Of a DNA stretch of 64,000 nucleotides, positions 9,004 through 17,324 are shown in pieces. The stretch lies in the NCBI GenBank assembly GCA_934098525.1, contig CAKONZ010000004.1, forward strand, positions 62,001-126,000, read 5' to 3'. Every line of letters begins with the position of its first letter. The stretch's first letter is position 1. A program made the position numbers and the translations under genes. The notes below the pieces were generated by a model. That model did not search any database. It worked only from the letters and a program-made list of their open reading frames with translations, and was not told where the DNA came from. Source of the DNA: an uncultured Bacilli bacterium (GTDB lineage Bacteria; Bacillota_I; Bacilli_A; RF39; UBA660).

Positions 9004-10194
9004 ATGAAAATATTATGTGTAAATGCAGGTAGTTCATCACTTAAATTTCAAGTATATGAAATGCCAGAAGAAAAAGTATTAATTAGTGGATACATTGAAA
9101 AAATAGGATTAGAAGATTGTTTTTGGAATGTAAAAGTAAATGGTCAAAAAATTAAAAGTGAAAGATATTTAAAAAATCATTCAGAAGCAGTAGAAGTCCT
9201 AATAGAAGAATTATTTAAAAATAAAATAGTAGAAAGTTTAGATGAAATAAAAGGAATAGGACATAGAGTTTTACATGGAGGAGAAAAATATTCTAATTCA
9301 GTAATAATAACAGATGAAGTAATAAAAGACATTGAAAACTTAACAAAACTAGGACCACTTCATCATCCAGGAAATCTAGCAGGAATAAATGCAATGAAAA
9401 ATGCATTACCAAATGTTCCAATGGTAGCAGTATTTGATACAGCTTTCCATCAAACAATGCCAGATTATAATTATATTTATCCAACACCATATGAATGGTA
9501 TGAAAAATATGGTGTACGTAAATATGGTTTCCATGGAACATCTCATAAATACATAACACAACAAATGCAAGAAAAATTAAACAAAAAAGATGTAAATTTA
9601 ATTATTTGTCACATTGGTAGTGGAGCATCAATTTCAGCTATAAAGAATGGAAAATGTTATGACACAACAATGGGAATAACACCATTAGATGGTTTAATGA
9701 TGGGAACAAGAAGTGGATCAATTGACCCATCAATCATTGAATATGTATGCAAAGAAGCAAACAAAACAGTTGAAGAAGTAACTAACTTATTAAATAAAAA
9801 TAGTGGTTTCTATGGAGTATGTGGTTTTGCTGATTGCCGTGATGTTGAAAAAAGCGCAGCAGAAGGAAATGAAAAAGCAGCCTTAGCATTACGTATGTAT
9901 ACAAATAGAATAGCAGAATTCATAGCAAAATATTATATAGAATTAGAAGGAAAAGTAGACTCTATAGTATTTACTGCTGGTGTTGGTGAAAATGGTAGTC
10001 AAGTAAGAGAAAAAGTAATAACACAATTAAAACCATTAGGATTAACTTTAAATAAAGAAATGAATGATAAAATAGCAAGCTTTAAAGAAATTCATGAAGG
10101 AATCATCAGTAATGAAGACTCAACAATAAGAGTAGAAGTATTACCAACAGATGAAGAAATAATGATATGTAGAGATACATTTGAACTAATATAG
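9004..10194 (+). CDS. ackA: Acetate kinase
   Basis: 396 residues, the usual length. Makes ATP from acetyl phosphate in overflow or fermentative metabolism. Signatures seen: N-terminal VNAGSSSLKFQ, HRVLHGGE, the substrate and ATP site segment FDTAFHQTMP, YGFHGTSH, HIGSGASISAIKNGK, DTTMGITPLDGLMMGTRSG and the C-terminal FTAGVGENG. No phosphotransacetylase gene is adjacent. GGAGG precedes ATG. Confidence 0.98.
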   Translation: MKILCVNAGSSSLKFQVYEMPEEKVLISGYIEKIGLEDCFWNVKVNGQKIKSERYLKNHSEAVEVLIEELFKNKIVESLDEIKGIGHRVLHGGEKYSNSVIITDEVIKDIENLTKLGPLHHPGNLAGINAMKNALPNVPMVAVFDTAFHQTMPDYNYIYPTPYEWYEKYGVRKYGFHGTSHKYITQQMQEKLNKKDVNLIICHIGSGASISAIKNGKCYDTTMGITPLDGLMMGTRSGSIDPSIIEYVCKEANKTVEEVTNLLNKNSGFYGVCGFADCRDVEKSAAEGNEKAALALRMYTNRIAEFIAKYYIELEGKVDSIVFTAGVGENGSQVREKVITQLKPLGLTLNKEMNDKIASFKEIHEGIISNEDSTIRVEVLPTDEEIMICRDTFELI

Positions 10195-10207
10195 ATTGGA
10201 TGATATA

Positions 10208-11182
10208 ATGTATAAACAAATTTTTAAACAAATAAAAAAATTTGATAATATTGTAATAGCAAGACACATAAGTGTAGATCCAGATGCAATGGCTAGTCAA
10301 ATTGGTCTAAGAGATTCAATTAGACTAACATTTCCTCAAAAAAATGTATATGCAATTGGAACTGGAACAGTTAGATTCAATTATATGGGAAAACTTGATC
10401 ATAACATTGATTATTCCCAAATTGAAAACGTTTTATTAATAGTAGTGGATACACCAGACAAAAGAAGAATAGATATGGATGAATTAAAAGATAACTATTC
10501 ATACTCAATAAAAATAGATCATCATCCATTTATAGAAAAAGTATGTGATATGGAATTAATAAAAGATACTAAATCTTCTGCTTCTGAAATAATCTGTGAA
10601 TTAATAAAACACACACCATTAAAAATGAATAAACAAATAGCAGAAACAATTTATTGTGGAATAGTATCAGACACTAATAGATTTATGTTCAACAACTCAA
10701 ACTCTGAAACATTTGAAAATGTAGCGTACTTATTATCAAAATACAAAATAGACATAACAAAATGTTACAATAACTTATATAGAAGACCACTTGAAGAAGT
10801 AAAATTACTTGGATATATGGCCCAAAATATGAAAATAACAGATAATGGAGTAGGATACATAAAAGTAACAAATGAAGTATTAAACAAATATAATCTAGAC
10901 AGTGCCTCATCAGGAAATCTTATAAACGAATTTAACCATATAGAAGATGTATTAGTATGGTTATCAGCAACTGAAGATGTAAAAAATAGTCACATTAGAA
11001 TATCAATAAGATCAAGAGGACCAGTAATAAACAAAATAGCAGAAAAATATAATGGTGGTGGACACAAATTAGCAAGTGGTGCCAGAATAACATCCTTTGA
11101 AGAAGTTGATTTATTAGTAAAAGACTTAGACAATGTATGTAAAAGATATATAGAAAGTAGTGATGATGATGAAAATTACTAG
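10208..11182 (+). CDS. nrnA: DHH-family nanoRNase / pAp phosphatase NrnA
   Basis: A 324-residue DHH/DHHA1 phosphoesterase. The N-terminal DHH domain shows HISVDPDA, VVDTPDK and the signature KIDHHP, which bind the two Mn ions; the C-terminal DHHA1 domain ends with the nucleotide-binding GGGHKLASGA. The family degrades 2-5-nt RNAs and dephosphorylates pAp, and in several Firmicutes replaces oligoribonuclease. A TTG at 10196 is in frame, but GGATGAT upstream fits ATG 10208 better. The gene overlaps engB by 14 bases. Confidence 0.92.
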   Translation: MYKQIFKQIKKFDNIVIARHISVDPDAMASQIGLRDSIRLTFPQKNVYAIGTGTVRFNYMGKLDHNIDYSQIENVLLIVVDTPDKRRIDMDELKDNYSYSIKIDHHPFIEKVCDMELIKDTKSSASEIICELIKHTPLKMNKQIAETIYCGIVSDTNRFMFNNSNSETFENVAYLLSKYKIDITKCYNNLYRRPLEEVKLLGYMAQNMKITDNGVGYIKVTNEVLNKYNLDSASSGNLINEFNHIEDVLVWLSATEDVKNSHIRISIRSRGPVINKIAEKYNGGGHKLASGARITSFEEVDLLVKDLDNVCKRYIESSDDDENY

Positions 11183-11762
11183 TGCAGAATTAATAATCAG
11201 TGCTGTAAGAAGAAGTCAATATCCTGAAGATAACCTACCAGAATTCATGTTAGTAGGAAGAAGTAATGTAGGAAAAAGTAGTTTCATAAACCTAATTGCA
11301 GGAACCAAAAAACTAGCAAGAGTATCAAACACTCCTGGTAAAACAAGAAACTTAAACTTTTATCTATTCAACAAAGAATTCTACTTTGTAGACGTTCCAG
11401 GATACGGTTACGCAAGTGTAAGTAAAAAAGAACAGAAAAAATTTGGACTAATGATAGAAGAATACCTAGAAAAAAGAGAAAACTTAAAAATGACATTCAT
11501 GTTAGTGGACTCACGTCATAAACCAACTGATGATGACTTACTAATGTACAAATTCTTAAAATATTACAACTTACCAGTAACCATAATAGCTACAAAATCA
11601 GATAAAATACCAAAAACAAAACAAGAAAAAGCCAAAAAACTAATATTACAAACTTTAGACTTAGAAAAAAATGATAACTTTGTAATGTTATCAAATCTAA
11701 CTAGAGAAGGAAAAGATAAAGTAATTCAAATAATAGAAGACCTAGTTTTAGAAACCTTATAG
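11169..11762 (+). CDS. engB: Ribosome biogenesis GTPase EngB/YsxC
   Basis: A 197-residue small GTPase for assembly of the large ribosomal subunit. Motifs in order: G1 GRSNVGKSS, G2 region SNTPGKTRNLNFY, G3 DVPGYGYA, G4 TKSD and a C-terminal helix. Three tandem ATG codons and a GTG (11160-11171) could each start it; comparison with family N-termini (MK-T-S-E) favours ATG 11169. It overlaps the end of nrnA, indicating coupling, and its last codons form half of a terminator. Confidence 0.95.
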   Translation: MKITSAELIISAVRRSQYPEDNLPEFMLVGRSNVGKSSFINLIAGTKKLARVSNTPGKTRNLNFYLFNKEFYFVDVPGYGYASVSKKEQKKFGLMIEEYLEKRENLKMTFMLVDSRHKPTDDDLLMYKFLKYYNLPVTIIATKSDKIPKTKQEKAKKLILQTLDLEKNDNFVMLSNLTREGKDKVIQIIEDLVLETL

Positions 11763-11771
11763 GTCTTTTTT
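11737..11771 (+). terminator. Terminator overlapping the 3' end of engB
   Basis: AAGACCT at 11737-11743 inside engB pairs with AGGTCTT at 11761-11767, followed by T residues; the stop codon lies in the loop. Confidence 0.6.
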
Positions 11772-11795
11772 CATACAATAATACTAGGTGAAAAT

Positions 11796-12266
11796 ATGAA
11801 ATTTATTTTTGAAGATGATAATATTGTTATTTTTATATATAAAAAACTAGAAATAGACATCACCAACAAAGAAGACTTAGAAAACTATATAAAAGAAATT
11901 ATAATAAACTTAAAAAAACAATATCATAAAAAAATATCAGGATTTTATAATATAAAAATATATCATAATAATAACTATGGTCTAATAATAAAAATGGAAA
12001 AAGAAGATACAATAGATTTATTTCCAGAACTAATAGATATAAAAGTAGAAATAAACTATGATAGTAAAATATATCTAAAAATAAAAGATTTCTTCTTAAT
12101 AAAAGAATACACTAAAGAAATATATTATTATGATAATAACTTCTATATAGATATAGATAACCTTACTAACAAAGAAATAATAAAACTAAGTGAATTCTAT
12201 GAAATAACATATGGAAAAGAATATGAAAAAATAGAAAATAAGTTAATCAAAATAGGACAAAATTAG
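11796..12266 (+). CDS. Hypothetical protein, 156 residues
   Basis: No family recognised. The protein is rich in Ile, Lys, Tyr, Asp and Asn, has no signal peptide or convincing membrane helix, and reads as alternating strands and helices. AGGTGAAAAT precedes the ATG. It stands alone between the engB terminator and the dnaB promoter region. The high Ile/Lys content follows the base composition of the genome and gives no functional hint. Confidence 0.65.
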   Translation: MKFIFEDDNIVIFIYKKLEIDITNKEDLENYIKEIIINLKKQYHKKISGFYNIKIYHNNNYGLIIKMEKEDTIDLFPELIDIKVEINYDSKIYLKIKDFFLIKEYTKEIYYYDNNFYIDIDNLTNKEIIKLSEFYEITYGKEYEKIENKLIKIGQN

Positions 12267-12310
12267 TTACAAAACATAATCTTTATTGTATAATAAACTT
12301 GGTGATTAAT

Positions 12311-13564
12311 ATGGTTTTACCTGCAGATAGTTATATAGTTATTAATAAAAGTATTATTACAGAACTAGATAAAAAAATACTAATAGATTTATATCAACCA
12401 ATAATAGGAAATAAATCTATTTCTTTATACTATACCTTACTAAATGACTTAGACAAAGAACAACAAACTGAAGAAAATACCCATCATCATTTATTAAGTA
12501 TAATGCAAATATCTCTAGAAGAAATAATAAATGCCAGAGAAAGACTAGAAGCAGTAGGGTTACTAAAAACATATTTAAAAAAAGACAATATAAATAAATT
12601 TATTTATATACTATACTCACCACTATCTGCTAATGAATTTTTAAATCATCCTATATTAAACGTTGTACTATACAATAACTTAGGAAAAAAAGAATACTCA
12701 AAAATAGTAGAATCATATAAAATAAAAAGAATAAACCTAAAAGACTATGAAGATATATCACAAAGATTTGATCAAGTATTCACAAGTGTACCATCAACAT
12801 CATTCTTCCAAAATGATGATCTTATATCAAAAAACAATAATGAATTAAAATTTAAATCAGAAATAGACTTTGAATTACTAATTTCAGGACTAAATATAGA
12901 AGAAAAAATATTTACAAAAGAAATAAGAAACTTAATAACAAACATTTCCTATATATATAACATTGATGTATTAACAATGCAAAACTTAATAAAAGCATCC
13001 CTCAACGAAAAAGGAACAATCGATAAAGAAACATTAAGAAAAAACTGTCGTAACTTCTATCAATTTGAAAATAATGGTAACTTACCAACCATAATAAATA
13101 CAAAACAACCAGAACACTTAAAAAATCCTGCTGGAGATGTATCAAAAAAAGCCAAAATGATATATACATTTGAAAACACAACACCATATCAATTTATAAA
13201 AAGTAAATACAAAGATGGAAAAGTAATAAAAAGAGACCTAAATCTAATAGAAAGCCTATTATTGGATATAAAACTAACCCCAGGAGTAGTAAATGTCTTA
13301 TTAGATTATGCTTTAAGAGTAAATAACCAAAAATTAAACAAAACCTATGTAGAAACAATTGCCTCTACTTGGAAAAGATTAGGAATAGAAACAGTTGAAG
13401 AAGCAATGAAAGCATGTCTAAAAGAACATAAAAAACTAACAAAAAACAAAGAAACAAAACAAAAACAAATAGTACCAGAATGGTTTGATCAAGAAATAGA
13501 TCAAAAGAAAATACAACAAGAAGAACAAAAAGAATTACAAGAATTATTAAAAAAATATCAATAA
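12311..13564 (+). CDS. dnaB: Replication initiation and membrane attachment protein DnaB (primosome, Bacillus type)
   Basis: A 417-residue protein, close to the usual length of this family (not the replicative helicase). With DnaD and DnaI it loads helicase at oriC and PriA forks. The N-terminal winged-helix region begins LPADSYIVINKS, and the C-terminal DnaD-like domain (about residues 310-375) carries the signature TPGVVNVLLDYAL, IASTWKR and TVEEAM, followed by a charged tail. In Bacillus dnaI follows immediately; here a terminator follows instead. GGTGAT fits ATG 12311 better than the upstream TTG 12299. Confidence 0.88.
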   Translation: MVLPADSYIVINKSIITELDKKILIDLYQPIIGNKSISLYYTLLNDLDKEQQTEENTHHHLLSIMQISLEEIINARERLEAVGLLKTYLKKDNINKFIYILYSPLSANEFLNHPILNVVLYNNLGKKEYSKIVESYKIKRINLKDYEDISQRFDQVFTSVPSTSFFQNDDLISKNNNELKFKSEIDFELLISGLNIEEKIFTKEIRNLITNISYIYNIDVLTMQNLIKASLNEKGTIDKETLRKNCRNFYQFENNGNLPTIINTKQPEHLKNPAGDVSKKAKMIYTFENTTPYQFIKSKYKDGKVIKRDLNLIESLLLDIKLTPGVVNVLLDYALRVNNQKLNKTYVETIASTWKRLGIETVEEAMKACLKEHKKLTKNKETKQKQIVPEWFDQEIDQKKIQQEEQKELQELLKKYQ

Positions 13565-13593
13565 AAAAAAGAAATATTTGTATTTCTTTTTTT
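13563..13593. terminator. Bidirectional terminator between dnaB and the convergent lipoprotein gene
   Basis: AGAAATA at 13570-13576 pairs with TATTTCT at 13581-13587, flanked by an A run and a T run so that it can serve both strands. Confidence 0.7.
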
Positions 13594-14005
13594 ATTTACA
13601 AGAATAACCTAAATCCTCAAAAATACTCTTAGAACTATCATAATCATTATTCTTATCAACAATTATAATATCAGAATCATACTCACCTAAAGCCTTATAA
13701 TCAATATTTAAATTAGTATAAACATTAGAATTTCTCTTCTTAATATCATATTTAACTCCTGATACATTATCTATCTCAACAAACTTATCTACTTGTTCAT
13801 AATAAAACATCTCAACATAAGCATCATCATCAGAATACTTTTGAACATCCTTCTCTTTTAAAAAAGTAATACCATCTTTATTAAACTTCATATTAACAAC
13901 ACTATCATTACTATCAGACTCATAAACACACTTTAAACTATTCTTACCACACCCAGTAACTAAAACAACTAAAATAACTAAAAAAAATCCATATCTTAAC
14001 TTCAT
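13592..14005 (-). CDS. Small lipoprotein, possibly DUF1307/YehR-like
   Basis: A 137-residue protein with a lipoprotein signal: MKLRYGF, a Val/Leu-rich stretch, then VTGC with Cys at residue 19. The mature part is small, acidic and has two further Cys (KCVYESD near the start and YSCK at the C-terminus) that could form a disulfide. The layout recalls the DUF1307/YehR lipoproteins of Firmicutes, but this is a tentative match. It is transcribed alone, convergent with dnaB and divergent from the RNHCP gene. Confidence 0.65.
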   Translation of the reverse strand: MKLRYGFFLVILVVLVTGCGKNSLKCVYESDSNDSVVNMKFNKDGITFLKEKDVQKYSDDDAYVEMFYYEQVDKFVEIDNVSGVKYDIKKRNSNVYTNLNIDYKALGEYDSDIIIVDKNNDYDSSKSIFEDLGYSCK

Positions 14006-14066
14006 ATTATCTACCTTCTTATAATAGATATTTTATAATAAAACCAAATAAAAATCAAATATATGT

Positions 14067-14072
14067 TATAAT
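14067..14072 (+). promoter_or_regulatory. Extended -10 promoter of the RNHCP gene
   Basis: TATGTTATAAT ending at 14072. The same extended element recurs upstream of 40605 and 61534, and a one-base variant upstream of 5772. No good -35 is visible. Confidence 0.5.
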
Positions 14073-14089
14073 ATTACCAGGAGGTCTAT

Positions 14090-14404
14090 ATGAACAATAA
14101 AAAATTTACAATGATAGATGAAAGTTTCATATGTGAAAATTGCCATAAAAAAGTAAACCCTCTAGGATACACTGCAAGAGATCACTGTCCATATTGTCTA
14201 TACTCAAAACATGTAGACATAAATCCTGGAGATAGAAAAGAAACATGTCATGGTTCACTTATCCCAATAGGAATAGAAAAAAGTAAAAAAGATAAATATA
14301 AAATAATATATAAATGTAATAAATGTAATAAAATTAAAAAAAATATTCAAGCTAATGATGATAACACTGATCTAATAATAAAACTAAGTACAATAGAGTA
14401 TTAA
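14090..14404 (+). CDS. RNHCP-domain zinc-ribbon-like protein
   Basis: A 104-residue protein with two Cys pairs typical of this small domain family: CENCHKKV near residue 15 and the hallmark RDHCPYCLYSKHVD around residue 31 (RNHCP in the consensus, Asn replaced by Asp here), plus a later YKCNKCNK. The Cys/His pattern implies metal binding; the function is not known. GGAGG precedes ATG. The following membrane protein starts one base after the stop, so the two form an operon. Confidence 0.8.
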   Translation: MNNKKFTMIDESFICENCHKKVNPLGYTARDHCPYCLYSKHVDINPGDRKETCHGSLIPIGIEKSKKDKYKIIYKCNKCNKIKKNIQANDDNTDLIIKLSTIEY

Positions 14405-14405
14405 A

Positions 14406-15575
14406 ATGAAAAAAGTAGTAAAAAAATATATAATACTATTATTAATACTAATTGTATTACAAATATTACATCTAATATTAAAAAATAACCATGAAATAAC
14501 ATATAAAATAAACAACAAATATCAAATAAAAGAAATATTAAAAGATAATATATACTCATATGAAATAAAAATAAACAAAGATAAAATAAAATTCACAGAA
14601 AAAAATATATTTCATAAATCAAAAAAAACAATAAAAAAAATAGAAACATTTAAAAAAGACAACTTATTATGTATATACCCAGTATATAAAAACTCCAACA
14701 TAATATGTAAAAAAGATAACACATATTACTCATACTACTTAGTAAAAGATGAAATAAAAGACTTTGTAAAATCCTTAGAAAAAAAAGGATACAAAAACAA
14801 CACATGGAAAGAACCTAGTAATAAAGAAAAACGTTTAGGGCAAACAACCATTTATAACATAAAAAAAGACACATATATATACTTATTTAAATATGATGGC
14901 TTTTACTCTATAAACAATAAAAAACTAAAACAAATAACAACATTTAAAAATGATATATACATAAATAAACTAGGAACCCTAGTAGATAAATATTACATAG
15001 TACCAAACTATGATGAAAAATATGAATATAAACAAATATATATATATGACATAACTAATAACAAACAAAAAACAATTAATCTAAAAAAAGAAATATCAAA
15101 AGACTCCTATATACTAGGAATAAATAATAATATTCTATATATATTTGATAAAGAAAACCTAATTGAATATGAAATAAATCCTAAAACAAAAACAATAAAA
15201 GAAATAGGTAACAAAGAAACTGGCGGTATAATTTATAAAAATAACAAAGAAGAAAAAATAAATATATATGAATTAAAAAATAATAATATAACATTTACTA
15301 ATACATATAAACTAAAAGAAGAATATGATTTAATTGATATGTATGATAACTACTATATATATTTAAAAGACAATAAACTATACAAATACAACACAACAAA
15401 TAATCAAAAAACACTATTATATGAAGATATAGACAACTTCAAATTAATAAAAGATGATATATACTTCATAAAAAATGATACCCTTTATTTATTAGATAAT
15501 AATTTATACAAAGTTTTAAACTATAGTGAATTAAAATTTAATAATGAAAATAGAATAGCAATATACAAAAAATAA
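14406..15575 (+). CDS. Membrane-anchored protein with repeated strand motifs, function unknown
   Basis: A 389-residue protein with one N-terminal transmembrane helix (about residues 8-25) and a large outside part. That part contains recurrent motifs of the kind DIYFIKND-LYLLDNN, which suggest a beta-propeller, but I do not recognise a named family. It is extremely rich in Lys, Asn, Ile and Tyr. No clear ribosome site is seen, so it is probably coupled to the RNHCP gene ending one base upstream. Confidence 0.7.
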   Translation: MKKVVKKYIILLLILIVLQILHLILKNNHEITYKINNKYQIKEILKDNIYSYEIKINKDKIKFTEKNIFHKSKKTIKKIETFKKDNLLCIYPVYKNSNIICKKDNTYYSYYLVKDEIKDFVKSLEKKGYKNNTWKEPSNKEKRLGQTTIYNIKKDTYIYLFKYDGFYSINNKKLKQITTFKNDIYINKLGTLVDKYYIVPNYDEKYEYKQIYIYDITNNKQKTINLKKEISKDSYILGINNNILYIFDKENLIEYEINPKTKTIKEIGNKETGGIIYKNNKEEKINIYELKNNNITFTNTYKLKEEYDLIDMYDNYYIYLKDNKLYKYNTTNNQKTLLYEDIDNFKLIKDDIYFIKNDTLYLLDNNLYKVLNYSELKFNNENRIAIYKK

Positions 15576-15583
15576 TAGAAATA

Positions 15584-15627
15584 AAAATCTCCCTTTTCAA
15601 TATAATTTAATGAAAGGGGATTTTTTA
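15584..15627 (+). terminator. Terminator hairpin whose 3' arm holds the ribosome site of the LysM gene
   Basis: AAAATCTCCCTTTTCA (from about 15584) pairs with TGAAAGGGGATTTT with one or two bulges, and TTTTTT runs up to ATG 15628. AAAGGGGA is the only ribosome site for the LysM gene, so it is buried in read-through RNA. A TATAAT (15601-15606) in the loop could give a transcript beginning inside the 3' arm. Confidence 0.6.
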
Positions 15628-16077
15628 ATGGAAACATATATTGTAAAAAGAGGAGACACATTAGAATCTATTGCAAGTTTATATAACATACCTGCAGTAG
15701 AAATAATAAAAGCTAATAACATACAAGCACCATACCTATTAATGGAAGGACAAACTCTAAATATACCAACTGGAGTATTTAGTATATTTAACTATTATAC
15801 CGTAAAAAAAGGAGATACATTATATAAAATAGCAAGTATGTATCAAACAACACCAAGTACTCTAGCAGCAATAAATGGATTACAAGAAAATGAATACATA
15901 TACGAAAACCAAACACTTTTAGTACCAAAACCAAATATAAGTACATATATTACTAAAGAAACAGATACAATTTCATCAGTAGCAAACTATTTTAATACAA
16001 CACCAGAAGCAGTAATATATAGTAATAAAGACATATATTTACTACCAGATCAACTACTTATATATAGAAAAATTTGA
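15628..16077 (+). CDS. Three-LysM peptidoglycan-binding protein
   Basis: A 149-residue protein made almost entirely of LysM modules. The first two are clear (YIVKRGDTLESIASLYNI, then YTVKKGDTLYKIASMYQT, each ending in a LNIP or LLVPKP strand). The third (residues about 109-147) is degenerate, with KETDTISSVANYF. There is no signal peptide or membrane helix, as in sporulation LysM proteins that act in the mother cell on cortex or coat; that role is inferred. ATG 15610 is in frame but lies upstream of the AAAGGGGA ribosome site, so 15628 is chosen. The TGA stop overlaps the -35 of the next promoter. Confidence 0.85.
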   Translation: METYIVKRGDTLESIASLYNIPAVEIIKANNIQAPYLLMEGQTLNIPTGVFSIFNYYTVKKGDTLYKIASMYQTTPSTLAAINGLQENEYIYENQTLLVPKPNISTYITKETDTISSVANYFNTTPEAVIYSNKDIYLLPDQLLIYRKI

Positions 16078-16102
16078 TTTATTTTAAAAAGTATGGTATA
16101 AT
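16074..16102 (+). promoter_or_regulatory. Promoter of the OLE-like RNA
   Basis: TTGATT at 16074-16079, spacer 17, perfect TATAAT at 16097-16102. The -35 overlaps the TGA stop of the LysM gene. Predicted start of transcription near 16109. Confidence 0.75.
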
Positions 16103-16108
16103 TAAAAA

Positions 16109-16698
16109 CATCTTGAAGTGGCACACTATTCTAGTCAATAAATAATTATGAAGGTGGGGCTAAAAATCCACTAAAGAGCAAATCGATGAAGTCCTTGGTG
16201 TTTGCTTCTTACGCCCAGTTTGGGGTGGATGCTGAGGGTTAAGAATTATGGGCGCTCGTAATGGCATATGATACCGACCCATTATTCGTGGAGACTTGTT
16301 ATTGTAGAAAGCCTATACAGACAACTTGATGGTAATCTATGGGACAGGATAGAACCTATTTGTGGTGAAAGCTATAAATAGCGTAGCTTGACTTGAGTGA
16401 TTATAGGGGATTATGGAACAATCTATACTTATTAGGCCAAATAACTATAGAATTGCTGTATGAAACTCTAATTGCAAAAGAGTATTAATAATTTACTATT
16501 GTTGGGGAAAACCCCTAGAGTGACATTTCATAGGATTGCAGTGCGTACTAAGTGGTAATCAAGTCGTAGATATGGTGACATACTACTGCTTCCTTTAAAA
16601 GGGAACTGCTTTATTGGTAACGATAAGTAGGAAGTAGGGAAATCCAACTTGACCTAAGACGTAAAGTTAACTATGGAAATAGCCATTTCTTTTTTTTT
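16109..16698 (+). ncRNA. ole: Large structured non-coding RNA, OLE type (ornate, large, extremophilic)
   Basis: About 590 nt without an open frame, visibly richer in G+C than its surroundings, bounded by a good promoter and a terminator-like hairpin (16676-16689 plus nine T). It contains many local hairpins, for example GGGG-AAAA-CCCC at 16504-16515 and CCCA-GTT-TGGG near 16214-16224. The length fits OLE RNA (about 600 nt). The next gene encodes a small four-helix membrane protein resembling OapA, the protein OLE RNA binds at the membrane; the RNA and gene are adjacent in known hosts. Known OLE RNAs respond to cold, short-chain alcohols and Mg. The call rests on size, structure and partner; I could not align it to a covariance model. 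Confidence 0.8.
16676..16698 (+). terminator. Terminator-like hairpin at the 3' end of the OLE-like RNA
   Basis: GAAAT (16676-16680), loop AGCC, ATTTC (16685-16689), then nine T. The ribosome site AAGGAG of the next gene begins at the base after the T run, so the membrane protein depends on read-through or RNA processing. Confidence 0.7.
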
Positions 16699-16709
16699 AA
16701 GGAGAATAT

Positions 16710-17258
16710 ATGTTAAAAATATTAGAACAAAAGAAAACAAAAAAAACAGACCAAAAATGGGTGCTAATAATAACAACAATAGCATTTTCAATATCATTCC
16801 TACTATCACTAGTATCAGAACTAATAATTCCCAATGCAAGCATCATAATAAGCATAATACTAGTATTAATATTTATAGCTCTAGGAATAATATTTGATAT
16901 AATTGGAGTAGCGGTAACAACTGCAGACAACAAAGTATTTCACTCAATGGCATCACAAAAAATAAAAGGATCAAAAAAAGCTATAAAACTAATAAATAAA
17001 AAAGACAAAGTATCATCATTCTGTAATGACGTAATCGGAGATATATGTGGAGTAATATCTGGTAGTTGTGGTCTATCCATAGCACTAAAACTATCAAGTA
17101 TACTAAACATAAATGCCCTAATAATAACCCTAATAACAACAAGTATTATATCAGCACTAACAATCGGAGGAAAAGCAATGGGTAAATCATTCGCAGTAAA
17201 CAACAGTAATGAAATAATATATGAATTTTCAAAAATACTAAGTATAATTTCAAAATAA
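16710..17258 (+). CDS. oapA: OLE-associated membrane protein OapA
   Basis: A 182-residue integral membrane protein with about four hydrophobic helices (near 20-40, 44-68, 112-130 and 135-155). It has the conserved cytoplasmic stretch of the family: GVAVTTADNKVFHSMAS, KIKGSKKAIKLI, then FCNDVIGDICGVISG. Family members are often annotated as CorB-like Mg/Co transporters; in Bacillus halodurans the homologue binds OLE RNA and brings it to the membrane. Placement directly after the large RNA supports that role. AAGGAG lies 6 bases before ATG. Only the RNA promoter is seen upstream, so the RNA and gene probably share a transcript. Confidence 0.78.
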   Translation: MLKILEQKKTKKTDQKWVLIITTIAFSISFLLSLVSELIIPNASIIISIILVLIFIALGIIFDIIGVAVTTADNKVFHSMASQKIKGSKKAIKLINKKDKVSSFCNDVIGDICGVISGSCGLSIALKLSSILNINALIITLITTSIISALTIGGKAMGKSFAVNNSNEIIYEFSKILSIISK

Positions 17259-17324
17259 AAGAAATTATACTTTTTTTGTAGAAAATAATAGAAAAATATA
17301 CTATAATAACCTTAAGGTAGAGTG

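Noticed and set aside
16673..16897. A 74-codon frame overlapping the end of the OLE-like RNA
   Set aside because: It begins inside the terminator hairpin and overlaps oapA in another frame; no ribosome site.
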